DNA of 64,000 bases from Streptomyces showdoensis. GTDB taxonomy: Bacteria > Actinomycetota > Actinomycetes > Streptomycetales > Streptomycetaceae. The notes beneath the pieces were generated by a model. The model did not search any database. It saw nothing but the letters and a program-made list of their open reading frames with translations, and had not been told where the DNA came from. The stretch lies in assembly GCF_039535475.1 (NCBI RefSeq), contig NZ_BAAAXG010000011.1, positions 102,978 to 166,977 on the forward strand, read 5' to 3'. Positions 16,736 through 24,015 of the stretch are shown piece by piece. Numbering within the stretch: position 1 is the first letter of the stretch; each line of letters starts with the position of its first letter. Made by a program: the position numbers and the translations under genes.

Positions 16736-18154
16736 TCACGCGTGCCCGAAGCGCACCCCCTCCCACGGCACCCGGCCGTGCGCGAAGGAGTCCGGGGAGC
16801 GCTGTTCGAGCGTGCGCGGCTGCGCCGCCTCGATCACCGGATCCGCCCCCTCCACCTCGCGCAGCCAGCAGGCGAGCGCGTCCCGCAGCCCGTCGGCCAC
16901 CCGCCGGTGGGAGGTGAGGCCCGCCAGGTTCTCCAGCTCGTACGGATCGGCCGCCAGGTCGTAGAGCTCGCTCTCCCGGTAGCGGTCGGCGCCCGGCTGC
17001 CGCCAGGGATCCGGGCCGGGCGGGGCCGTCACCACGTACTTCCACCGCTCGGTGCGCACCGCCCGGCCGATCACGTCCTCGCTGATCTGCACGAACACCG
17101 AGTACGGCCGCTCGGGGTCGGTCCCGCCGCCCACCAGCGGGCGCAGCGACCGGCCCTGGACGCCCTCGGGGACCTTCAGGCCCGCCGCGTCGAGCAGCGT
17201 CGGCATCAGGTCCACCGTCGAGACCGGGTGGCGGATCAGGCCGCCCCCGCGGAAGCCGGGCCCGGTGAGCGCGAACGGCACCCGGACCGAGGCCTCGTGC
17301 GCGGAGCGCTTGTACTCGCCGTTGCGCGTTCGGAAGTGCGAACCGTGGTCGGCGGTCCAGGCCAGCAGCGTGTCGTCCTCGATGCCCAGGCTGCGCAACG
17401 CGTCCCGCAGCCGGCCCACCCCCTCGTCGACCCGCTTGATCTGGCCCAGGTAGCCGCCGAGATGGCGGTGTGCGCCGCCCTGGGCGGCGCCGGGACTGAG
17501 CGCCGCCAGGTCCGGCGGCAGCCACCGGCCCTCGTAGCGCTCCCGGTATCCGGCGGGCGCCGGGTAGTCGTCGGTGGCGTTCTGGTGGTGCGGCTCCAGG
17601 AGGGAGAGGAAGAGCAGGAACGGGCGCTCGTGGTGGTCGGCGACGAACCGGATCGCCGCGTCGACCAGGGCGTCCGAGCGGTAGCCCGGCAGCCGGACCG
17701 GTTCGCCCTCCTCGTCGTACACCACCGTCCGGTACGCGTCGGAGGTGAACTCCAGCCGGTCCGAGGCGAGCCAGTGCTCGTAGCCGCCGCGCCGGCCGGG
17801 CGGGACCGGGCCGTCGGGGTTGTCCTCGCCCGCCAGGTGCCACTTGCCGATGTAGCCGGTGACATAGCCGGCCTCGGCGAAGGCCCCCGCGAGCGTGGGG
17901 AGTTCCGCTCCGAGCGGAAGTCCGTTGCGGAACACCCCGGTGGCCGTCGGATAGCGGCCCGTCTGCAGGGCGGCACGGGCGGGCGCGCACACCGGATTGG
18001 GCGTGACGGCCTGCTCGACCAGCGTGCCCTCGCGGGCCAGCCGGTCGAACTCCGGTGTCACCCCTGCGGGGTTGCCGTGCGCGCCCGTGGTGTCCCACCG
18101 CTGCTGGTCGGTGAGGACGACGACGACGCTCGGCCGGGCGGCGGCGGGCGGCAT
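16736..18154 (-). CDS. Cys-type sulfatase (arylsulfatase/choline-sulfatase family)
   Basis: The protein is 472 residues and hydrolyses sulfate esters to release sulfate. The metal site VVVLTDQQRWD is at residues 11-21. The maturation motif NPVCAPARAALQTG places the cysteine converted to formylglycine at residue 56. Further sulfatase motifs are YIGKWHLAGE, LLFLSLLEPHHQN and AWTADHGSHFRTRNGEYKRS. There is no signal peptide, so it is cytoplasmic, and it depends on a formylglycine-generating enzyme such as the one at 26765. Its ATG at 18154 overlaps the TGA of the dioxygenase gene by one base (TGATG), so the two are translationally coupled. Substrate type (aryl or alkyl) is not decidable. Confidence 0.92.
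   Translation of the reverse strand: MPPAAARPSVVVVLTDQQRWDTTGAHGNPAGVTPEFDRLAREGTLVEQAVTPNPVCAPARAALQTGRYPTATGVFRNGLPLGAELPTLAGAFAEAGYVTGYIGKWHLAGEDNPDGPVPPGRRGGYEHWLASDRLEFTSDAYRTVVYDEEGEPVRLPGYRSDALVDAAIRFVADHHERPFLLFLSLLEPHHQNATDDYPAPAGYRERYEGRWLPPDLAALSPGAAQGGAHRHLGGYLGQIKRVDEGVGRLRDALRSLGIEDDTLLAWTADHGSHFRTRNGEYKRSAHEASVRVPFALTGPGFRGGGLIRHPVSTVDLMPTLLDAAGLKVPEGVQGRSLRPLVGGGTDPERPYSVFVQISEDVIGRAVRTERWKYVVTAPPGPDPWRQPGADRYRESELYDLAADPYELENLAGLTSHRRVADGLRDALACWLREVEGADPVIEAAQPRTLEQRSPDSFAHGRVPWEGVRFGHA
17903..17919. repeat. Near-palindromic 17-mer TTCCGC(T/A)CCGAGCGGAA, copy 1
   Basis: Inverted repeat TTCCGCT/AGCGGAA with centre CCG, inside the first sulfatase gene. Other copies are at 28535, 30691, 35984, 38392 and 38578. 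Confidence 0.7.
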
Positions 18155-19176
18155 CAGGCGGCGGGCTGCGCCGTGGAGGCGCCGGACGCGATGCCGAAGG
18201 CCGGGTCGGGCACGCCCTCGGGCGCGAGCAGCACCGAGGACCGCCCGTCGACGCCGACCGGCACGTCGCCGTCGATGGTCACCCGGCGCAGCTTGCGGTC
18301 GTGGGCGTCCGAGTCGTCCACGCCGTAGTGCTGGGTGGCGCGGTTGTCCCAGATGGCCACGTCGCCCACCTGCCACTGCCAGCGGACCGTGTTCTCCGGG
18401 CGCTCGACGTGGGACTGGAACAGGTCCACCAGGGCGCGCGAGTCGGCGCCGGTCAGGCCGCTGATGCGCTGCACGAAGTTGCCGAGCAGCAGGGTCCGCT
18501 CACCGGTCTCGGGGTGGACGCGCACGACCGGGTGCTCGGTGAGGAACTTCGTCGAGGCGAACACCTCGCGGAAGCGGACCAGCTGCTCGGGCAGGGTGTC
18601 GGGGCGCAGGGCCGCGTAGTCGTAGTCGTTGGAGTGCACCGCCCGCAGCCCCTCGGCGAGGACCCGGAGCGGCTCGGGCAGCCGCTCGTACGCGGTGGCG
18701 GTGTTGGCCCACAGGGTGTTGCCGCCGTAGGGCGGGATGACCACGGCGCGCAGGATGGAGAAGGCCGGGTAGGCGGGGACGAAGGTGACGTCGGTGTGCC
18801 ACTGGTTGGCCCGGCCGCCGTAGTCGGAGTCGATCGGGAAGGAGTAGCGGCCGTCGGCCGAGGGCACGGTGGGGTGGGCGACCGGCGTGCCGAGCAGGCG
18901 CCCGAAGGCCTCGTGCGCCTCCTCGTCCAGGTGGTCCTGGCCGCGGAAGAAGACGACCTTGTGCTCCAGGAGGGCCGCCCGGATCGCGGCGACGGTCTCC
19001 GGGGCGAGGTCGCCGCCGAGCCGCACGCCGGAGATGACGGCGCCGATCCGGCCGCCGACCTTCCGGACGGTGAGCGCGGTGGCCGCGTCGCCGGCCGCGG
19101 TCGTGTGCGCGGCGGTGTCGGTAGCCGGGGCGGTGTCGGTGGCCGAGGCGGTCGTGGGGGCGGTCGAGGTCGACAT
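18154..19176 (-). CDS. TauD/TfdA-family Fe(II)/2-oxoglutarate dioxygenase
   Basis: The protein is 340 residues; the ATG at 19176 follows GAAGGGA. The iron triad is readable: NQWHTDVTF gives His127 and Asp129, and [10 protein letters not shown] gives His283; KLRRVTI holds the 2-oxoglutarate-binding arginine. A low-complexity Thr/Ala-rich N-terminus of about 30 residues precedes the core. Family members oxidise taurine, alkylsulfonates or alkyl sulfate esters (AtsK type), releasing sulfite or sulfate. Coupling to a sulfatase and the nearby sulfate-ester operon favours a sulfur-scavenging role. The upstream frame stays open to 19323, but the chosen start has the ribosome site. Confidence 0.92.
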   Translation of the reverse strand: MSTSTAPTTASATDTAPATDTAAHTTAAGDAATALTVRKVGGRIGAVISGVRLGGDLAPETVAAIRAALLEHKVVFFRGQDHLDEEAHEAFGRLLGTPVAHPTVPSADGRYSFPIDSDYGGRANQWHTDVTFVPAYPAFSILRAVVIPPYGGNTLWANTATAYERLPEPLRVLAEGLRAVHSNDYDYAALRPDTLPEQLVRFREVFASTKFLTEHPVVRVHPETGERTLLLGNFVQRISGLTGADSRALVDLFQSHVERPENTVRWQWQVGDVAIWDNRATQHYGVDDSDAHDRKLRRVTIDGDVPVGVDGRSSVLLAPEGVPDPAFGIASGASTAQPAA

Positions 19177-19205
19177 GACGGATCCCTTCGGGACGGGGTG
19201 CGGAG

Positions 19206-19280
19206 TTAATTTCGCAGGGGAAGTAATGAGGGCGCCAGAGGGCGGACACCGGGAGACCGGCAGGCGCCACAGGTGCGCAC
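19206..19280 (-). other. Possible cysteine-containing upstream ORF before the dioxygenase gene
   Basis: A 24-codon frame (GTG at 19280, TAA at 19206) begins [11 protein letters not shown], with cysteines at positions 4 and 7, and ends 29 bases before the dioxygenase ATG. It has no ribosome site and no HVDL motif. It is listed because cysteine-codon leaders precede sulfur genes in actinobacteria, but it may be chance. Confidence 0.25.
19213..19238. promoter_or_regulatory. Shared motif site A, upstream of the dioxygenase-sulfatase unit
   Basis: CGCAG(G)GGAAGTAAT followed three bases later by GGCGCCAG, ending 37 bases before the dioxygenase start. The same pair of blocks recurs at 21390-21414 upstream of the transporter operon. 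It is the probable binding site of a common regulator, perhaps the adjacent ROK protein. Confidence 0.55.
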
Positions 19281-19318
19281 CGGAGAGAGCCGGACGGTGC
19301 GGCGGGGCGATGTCCAGG

Positions 19319-19348
19319 ACCATCGCAGCGTTCCCGGCGGACCGTCAA
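19319..19348 (-). promoter_or_regulatory. Candidate promoter of the dioxygenase-sulfatase unit
   Basis: Minus strand: TTGACG (19348-19343), 18-base spacer, GATGGT (19324-19319). It would give a leader of about 135 bases containing motif A. The -10 match is modest. Confidence 0.35.
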
Positions 19349-19575
19349 CGATCCACAGGCTCGGCGGAGATCGGCCCGTGGTGGTTGAATCGGCCTCCCC
19401 GCCGGCACCGGGCAGCCGCCCACCGGACTTCGCCATACCCATGGTGACCAGGGCTTTTCCCGGTGCGGCGGGAGCCGGCGACCGGCACGGCGCGGCCACT
19501 CGCGGACGCCCGCGGCGGCGCCGGGGGATTTCACGCCCTCGCAATACTGAGCAGCACTCCCGAGACGAGGCCTTC

Positions 19576-20805
19576 ATGACCTTCACCCCCCACCCGCCCC
19601 GCATGGCCGGGGACGGCCGGCGCGAGGCCAACGCCGCCACCGTGCTGCGCACCGTCCTCGACCACGGTCCGGTCGCCCGCAGCGCCATCGCCCGGCTCTC
19701 CGGGCTCAGCCCCGCGGCCGTCTCCCGCCAGGCCACCGACCTGCTCGGGCACGGCCTGCTCCGCGAACTGCCCGAGCAGGGGGAGGGCGGGGGAGTGGGC
19801 CGCCCGCAGATCCCCGTCGATCTGCACCTCGGCGCCACCGGCGGCCCGGTGGCCGGCGGGGTCCATCTCGGCGTCCCCGCCTCCTCCTTCGGCCTGGTGG
19901 ACCTGCGCGGCCGGCTGCTCGCCCGGCGCACCCTCAGCCACGACCGGGCCGACCCGCGCGTCCTGCCCGGCATCGTCGCCCGGGAGCTGCGGAGCTTCCT
20001 CGACGAGCACGTCGAAGGGCGCCCGCTGCTCGGCGTCGGCGCGGCCGTCGGCGGCTGGGTCGACCCCGACCGGGGACACGTCATGCGCCACGACGCGCTC
20101 GCCTGGTACCACCGGCCGCTGGGCGCGGAGCTCACCCGGGGTCTGGGCGGACGCACCGTACGGGTCGACAACCACGCGCGGGCGATCGCCCAGTCGGAGA
20201 TCCTCTTCGGCCGCCCCGAGGCGCGCCGCAGCCTGGTCCACCTCTTCATCGGCAACGTGGTCGACGCCGCGCTCGGCATCGCCGGGGTCGTCCACCAGGG
20301 GCCCGGATCGGCCGCCGGCGACGTGGCCCACCTGCCCGTACCGGACTCCACCACGCCCTGCCCGTGCGGCCGTTCGGGCTGCCTGGAGGCGACCGCGTCC
20401 AACACCTGGGTCGCCGAGACGGCGTACCGCCGGGGGCTCGTGCCCGATCCGGACGTGTTCCTGGTGGTGGACGCGGCGGCGGCCGGCGACCGGCGCGCCG
20501 ACCGGCTGCTGCGCGAACGGGCCCGGGCGGTGGGGCGGGCCGTCGCCCTGCTGCTCGACGTCCTCAACCCCGATCTGGTGGTGGTCACCGAGCAGGCCAG
20601 CGTCCTCAACCCCGACTACCTGGAGGAGATCCGGGGCGCCGCGGTGGACCTCTCGCACGTCTGCGACGATCCCGAACGGATCGTCAGTCCACATGCCGGA
20701 CCCGCCACGTTGCCTGTCGCGGCGGGCACGGTTCTGCTGAATCCGCTGTTCAGGAACCCTCTTCAGGGCCTCGAGGGGCTGTCCGGGCGGGGGGTGCAAG
20801 GCTGA
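19576..20805 (+). CDS. ROK family transcriptional regulator
   Basis: The protein is 409 residues; the ATG at 19576 has GAGG upstream. The N-terminal winged helix is LDHGPVARSAIARLSGLSPA followed by AVSRQATDLLGHGLL. The ROK fold follows, with the zinc-binding CPCGRSGCLEA motif and VRVDNHARAIAQSE (ROK DNxA loop). Kinase catalytic residues look degenerate, as in NagC/XylR-type repressors. ROK repressors normally bind sugars or sugar phosphates. Its position between the divergent dioxygenase-sulfatase unit and the sulfatase-transporter operon makes it the likely local repressor, perhaps sensing a sulfated sugar or its product. The ligand assignment is inference. Confidence 0.9.
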   Translation: MTFTPHPPRMAGDGRREANAATVLRTVLDHGPVARSAIARLSGLSPAAVSRQATDLLGHGLLRELPEQGEGGGVGRPQIPVDLHLGATGGPVAGGVHLGVPASSFGLVDLRGRLLARRTLSHDRADPRVLPGIVARELRSFLDEHVEGRPLLGVGAAVGGWVDPDRGHVMRHDALAWYHRPLGAELTRGLGGRTVRVDNHARAIAQSEILFGRPEARRSLVHLFIGNVVDAALGIAGVVHQGPGSAAGDVAHLPVPDSTTPCPCGRSGCLEATASNTWVAETAYRRGLVPDPDVFLVVDAAAAGDRRADRLLRERARAVGRAVALLLDVLNPDLVVVTEQASVLNPDYLEEIRGAAVDLSHVCDDPERIVSPHAGPATLPVAAGTVLLNPLFRNPLQGLEGLSGRGVQG

Positions 20806-20807
20806 GT

Positions 20808-20820
20808 CATTCTCAGAATG
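20808..20820. promoter_or_regulatory. Perfect 6+6 palindrome upstream of the leader promoter
   Basis: CATTCT-C-AGAATG starts three bases after the ROK stop codon and lies 13 bases upstream of the -35 box. The position suits an activator or repressor site. The protein that binds it is unknown. Confidence 0.5.
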
Positions 20821-20833
20821 CGGACAAGCCCGG

Positions 20834-20863
20834 TTGACCCGGCCGCGAAGCCGCTGCCATATT
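20834..20863 (+). promoter_or_regulatory. Sigma70-type promoter of the leader peptide / transporter operon
   Basis: TTGACC (20834-20839), 18-base spacer, CATATT (20858-20863). Seven bases after the -10 lies the GTG of the leader ORF, so the transcript is predicted to be leaderless. Confidence 0.65.
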
Positions 20864-20869
20864 GCTCCC

Positions 20870-20953
20870 GTGAATCCGGACATGCGCCTCATCTGCCGCA
20901 GGCACGTCGACCTCTGTCGACAGGCCAGCGCGGTCTGTGCCGTCCGCCTCTGA
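20870..20953 (+). CDS. Cysteine-containing leader peptide (sulfur-responsive attenuator type)
   Basis: A 27-codon ORF, GTG at 20870 with an in-frame ATG at 20882, contains LICRRHVDLCRQASAVC near its middle. The RRHVDL core with following cysteines is the signature of the putative leader peptides found upstream of sulfur-acquisition genes in Streptomyces. Cysteine codons occur at positions 9, 16 and 23. There is no ribosome site, and the promoter spacing predicts translation from the first base of the transcript. Known mycobacterial examples act as cysteine-responsive attenuators: scarce cysteinyl-tRNA stalls the ribosome and opens the downstream operon. Here the binding-protein gene begins 515 bases further on, longer than usual, with tandem repeats between. 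Confidence 0.8.
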   Translation: MNPDMRLICRRHVDLCRQASAVCAVRL

Positions 20954-21091
20954 GCGGCCCGTTCCGCACCCTCCGCATTCCCCCGGGCTCCGGCCGACCG
21001 GACGCGTCGGGTTCGGCCCGCCGTCGCGTGCCCGCCGCTCGGCCTCCGGGCTTCGGCCGTCCCACGACCGCCGCGCCGCTCGTGGACCGGC

Positions 21092-21128
21092 CGCAACGGC
21101 GGCAACGGCCACAACGGCCGCAACGGCC
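21092..21128 (+). repeat. 9-bp tandem repeat (CAACGGC core, four copies)
   Basis: CAACGGC recurs with period 9 at 21094, 21103, 21112 and 21121, inside the long spacer between the leader peptide and the transporter operon. Confidence 0.75.
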
Positions 21129-21199
21129 TTCGTTCCTGAGCGCGCCTTCTGGCGCTTCTCCTGATCGCTTCCCCTCGTTGCTTTCTCTGATCACCGCCC

Positions 21200-21322
21200 G
21201 GGGTCGATCCACGGGGTCGATCCACCGGGTCGATCCAAGTGGTCGGCCCATCTGATCGGCCCACCTGATCGACCCACCCGATCGATCCACCTGATCGACC
21301 CACCCGATCCCGATCCCGATCC
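21200..21322 (+). repeat. Degenerate 13-15-bp tandem repeats (GATCGACCCACC type)
   Basis: About nine imperfect units of GGTCGATCCACC / GATCGACCCACC run through the spacer and end in GATCCC triplets. The 20954-21468 gap holds these repeats, motif B and a hairpin, and no credible gene. Confidence 0.75.
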
Positions 21323-21389
21323 CTTTCCCGGTCCCCCTGTACCCGTCCCGGTCCCGAGTGCCCCTCCGCTGCCAGGGGTTTGTTTCTCC

Positions 21390-21414
21390 CGCAGCGGAAG
21401 TAATTCGGCGCCAG
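21390..21414. promoter_or_regulatory. Shared motif site B, upstream of the transporter operon
   Basis: CGCAG(C)GGAAGTAAT followed by GGCGCCAG, 54 bases before the binding-protein ATG. Its 5' end overlaps an 8-bp inverted repeat, TCCGCTGC/GCAGCGGA (21365-21372, 21391-21398), that could fold in the mRNA or act as an operator. See site A at 19213. Confidence 0.55.
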
Positions 21415-21468
21415 GGCCCATCCAGGTCCCGGGGATCTCTCTCCTTCCCACCCACAGGCAGGCACCCG

Positions 21469-23061
21469 ATGGCCGAGCTGTACCCCTCCACGCCCAGCAC
21501 CCCCTCCCGTCGCACCACCCTGCGCGCCGCGGGCGGCGGAACCCTGCTCCTGGGGCTGGGTCTGGCCGGCTGCCGCTCGGCCGTCTCCGAGTCCGGCGCC
21601 ACCGACCCGAAGGCCGCCGCCGGACCGCGCCGGGGCGGCACGGTCACCGTCGCCGTCAACAGCGACTTCACCCCCAGTCTGCTCTTCTCCCAGAGCGGCC
21701 AGTCCCTCCAGCAGCGGCTGGTCTTCAACACCCTCACCCGCTACGACGACCGGCTCCGCCCGCAGCCCGAGCTCGCCACCTCCTGGGACTACGCCCCCGA
21801 CGGCCGCAGCATCACCCTCAAGCTGCGCACCGGAGTGACCTTCCACGACGGCCGCCCCTTCACCGCCGACGACGTCGTCTTCGCCGTCAAGAACCTGCAG
21901 AACCCTCTCAGGGCCGCCCAGTTGAGAGCCACCGCCGCCGCCGTCACGGGCTTCGACAAGCGCGGCGACCACGAGCTGACCCTCCGCCTCGCCCACCCGG
22001 TCAACAACCTCTTCGACCTCTTCGAGTTCATGATCATCACCGACCGGAACAGCGTCGAGGACGCCGTCACCGGAAAGCGGCTCATCGGCACCGGACCCTT
22101 CAAGCTGGCCAAGTGGAGCCCCGGCACCGGCCTCAGCCTCACCCGCAACGAGACGTACTGGCAGCCCGGCCGCCCCTACCTCGACGGGGTCGAACTCCGC
22201 GTCATACCCCAGGCCGACGCCCTCATCTCCTCCCTGCGCACCGGCCAGTCCCAGCTCTCCTTCAACGTCCCCGGCAAGAGCCTCGCCATCGTCAAGAACA
22301 ACCCCGACCTGACCGTCACCAGCTACGACACCGGCGCGGGCGCCTACTACCTCGGCGTCAACACCACCGTCGCCCCGCTCGACGACAAACTGGTCCGCCA
22401 GGCCCTCGCCTGGGCCGTCGACCGCGAGCGCCTCCTCAAGCAGGCCCTCGGCGGCTACGGCCTCGACTCCGCCGCGCCCTGGCCGAAGTCCTCGCCCGCG
22501 TTCACCGAGACCGGCCGCACCCACTACACGTACGACCCCGGCAAGGCCCGCGAGCTGCTCAAGGCCGCCGGACACCCCAGGCTCCGGCTCCCGCTGCTCC
22601 ACATCAGCCTGCCGGGCGACACCGCCCTCGCCGAGTCGATCCAGTACGACCTCAAGCAGGTCGGCGTCGACGTCACCCTCCAGCCCACCGACCCCGCCAC
22701 CGCCCAGAAGAACCTGATCTCGCAGAACATGCCCGCCCTGTGGACCATGGGCCACGGCTTCGCGCAGGTCCAGCCCTCCACCCTCGCCGTCAGCGCGTAC
22801 CCCTTCAACGAGGCCAAGAACACCTCGAAGTTCCGCTCCGCCGCCTACACCCGCGTCGTCCGCGAGGCCTGGACCAGCCGCGCCACCGGCGCCGCCGCCA
22901 ACGCCCAGCAGAGCCGGATCTCCGACATCCTGCTCGACGAGGCCTTCATCATCGACCTGGTCATCCGCGGCAACGTCCAGGTCGCCTCCACCACGCTGCA
23001 CGGCGTCACCCTCAACAAGTTCTCCTACCTCAACCTCGACGACGCCTACCTGGCGGGCTGA
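21469..23061 (+). CDS. ABC transporter substrate-binding lipoprotein (peptide/opine/nickel family)
   Basis: The protein is 530 residues. The N-terminus has SRRTTLRAAGGG (twin-arginine-like) and the lipobox LAGC at residues 32-35, so it is a membrane-anchored lipoprotein. The family-5 solute-binding fold is shown by RRGGTVTVAVNSDFTPSLLF, the GVTFHDGRPFTADDVVFAVK signature, GTGPFKLAKWSPG and LVRQALAWAVDRERLL. This family binds oligopeptides, opines, sugars or other solutes. In this operon the cargo is more likely a sulfated organic molecule, which is inference from neighbours. It is first of six tightly packed genes, three bases before the permease GTG. Confidence 0.92.
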   Translation: MAELYPSTPSTPSRRTTLRAAGGGTLLLGLGLAGCRSAVSESGATDPKAAAGPRRGGTVTVAVNSDFTPSLLFSQSGQSLQQRLVFNTLTRYDDRLRPQPELATSWDYAPDGRSITLKLRTGVTFHDGRPFTADDVVFAVKNLQNPLRAAQLRATAAAVTGFDKRGDHELTLRLAHPVNNLFDLFEFMIITDRNSVEDAVTGKRLIGTGPFKLAKWSPGTGLSLTRNETYWQPGRPYLDGVELRVIPQADALISSLRTGQSQLSFNVPGKSLAIVKNNPDLTVTSYDTGAGAYYLGVNTTVAPLDDKLVRQALAWAVDRERLLKQALGGYGLDSAAPWPKSSPAFTETGRTHYTYDPGKARELLKAAGHPRLRLPLLHISLPGDTALAESIQYDLKQVGVDVTLQPTDPATAQKNLISQNMPALWTMGHGFAQVQPSTLAVSAYPFNEAKNTSKFRSAAYTRVVREAWTSRATGAAANAQQSRISDILLDEAFIIDLVIRGNVQVASTTLHGVTLNKFSYLNLDDAYLAG

Positions 23062-23064
23062 CCC

Positions 23065-24010
23065 GTGCGCCGCCACCTCCTGCGGAAGGTCCCCTCCGCC
23101 CTCCTCGTCCTCCTCCTCGCCTCCTTCCTCGTCTTCACCCTGATCCGCCTCGTCCCCGGCGACCCCGCCAGCTCCCTGGCCGGCCCCGACGCGAGGGCCG
23201 AGACCGTCGCCGCCATCCGCGCCCGGCTCGGCCTCGACGCCCCGCTGCTCAGCCAGTACGTCCACTGGCTCGGCGGCCTCGTGACCGGCGACCTCGGACC
23301 GTCGTACGCCATCGGCGGCCAGACCGCCGACCTCATCGCCGACGGACTCGGTGCCACCGTCGAACTCACCCTCGGCGCCCTGGTGCTCGTCGTCCTCCTC
23401 GGCGGCGCCTTCGGCGTCCTCGGCGCCACCGCCCGCGGCTCCTGGCTGCGCGGGGCGGTGCGGATCGTCACCACGGCCGCCCTCGCCGTACCCCCCTTCG
23501 TCTCCGGCGTCCTGCTGGTCCTGCTGTTCGCCGTCGTCCTCGGCGTCCTGCCGCCCGGCGGCCGGGTCCCGATCCTCACCGCCCCCGACCTCGGGGTGCA
23601 GTACCTGCTGCTGCCCGCCCTCTGCCTCGCCCTGCCCAGCGCCGCCGTCCTCGGCCGCTACCTCAAGGACGGCATCGAACGCGCCCTCACCGAGGACCAC
23701 GTCCGCACCGCCACCGCCGCCGGCATCGCCCCCCCGCCGCATCTTGTGGCGGCACGCCCTGCCCGGCGCCCTGCCGCCCGTCGTCACCCTCCTGGGCATG
23801 CAGACCGGCCACCTCCTCGGCGGCGCCGTCCTCGTCGAGGCGATCTTCGCCTGGCCCGGCCTGGGCCAGCTCGCCGAACAGGCCCTGGTCCGCCGCGACT
23901 ACCCCGTCGTCCAGGACCTGCTGCTCCTCCTCGTCACCGTCTTCGTCCTCGTACAGCTCCTCACCGACCTCGTCCACGCCTGGCTCGACCCCCGGATCAG
24001 GTGGGAGTGA
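23065..24010 (+). pseudogene. ABC transporter permease (DppB type), frameshifted
   Basis: The GTG start at 23065 follows the binding-protein stop by three bases. Frame 1 gives a normal DppB-type permease for about 222 residues (LLASFLVFTLIRLVPGDPAS; LPSAAVLGRYLKDGIERAL; EDHVRTATAAGIAP). It loses homology at a C7 run (23729-23735). Removing one C restores the EAA loop (AGIAPRRILWRHALPG) and the last two membrane segments to the stop at 24010, for 314 residues. As printed, the first frame has no stop until 24912 and would fuse to the second permease. Either a sequencing error or a true +1 mutation that would disable the importer. Confidence 0.85.
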
Positions 24011-24015
24011 CCGCC

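Noticed and set aside
21092..21322. Possible CRISPR-like array
   Set aside because: Units are 9-15 bp, contiguous and without unique spacers, so they are simple tandem repeats.
20889..21737. Minus-strand frame across the repeat-rich spacer
   Set aside because: It is made of translated tandem repeats and extends antisense into the binding-protein gene.
19531..23799. A 1422-codon open frame on the minus strand
   Set aside because: It is antisense to the ROK, leader and binding-protein genes, has the composition of a GC-bias shadow (long Gly/Ala/Arg/Glu stretches), and contains no domain I recognise.
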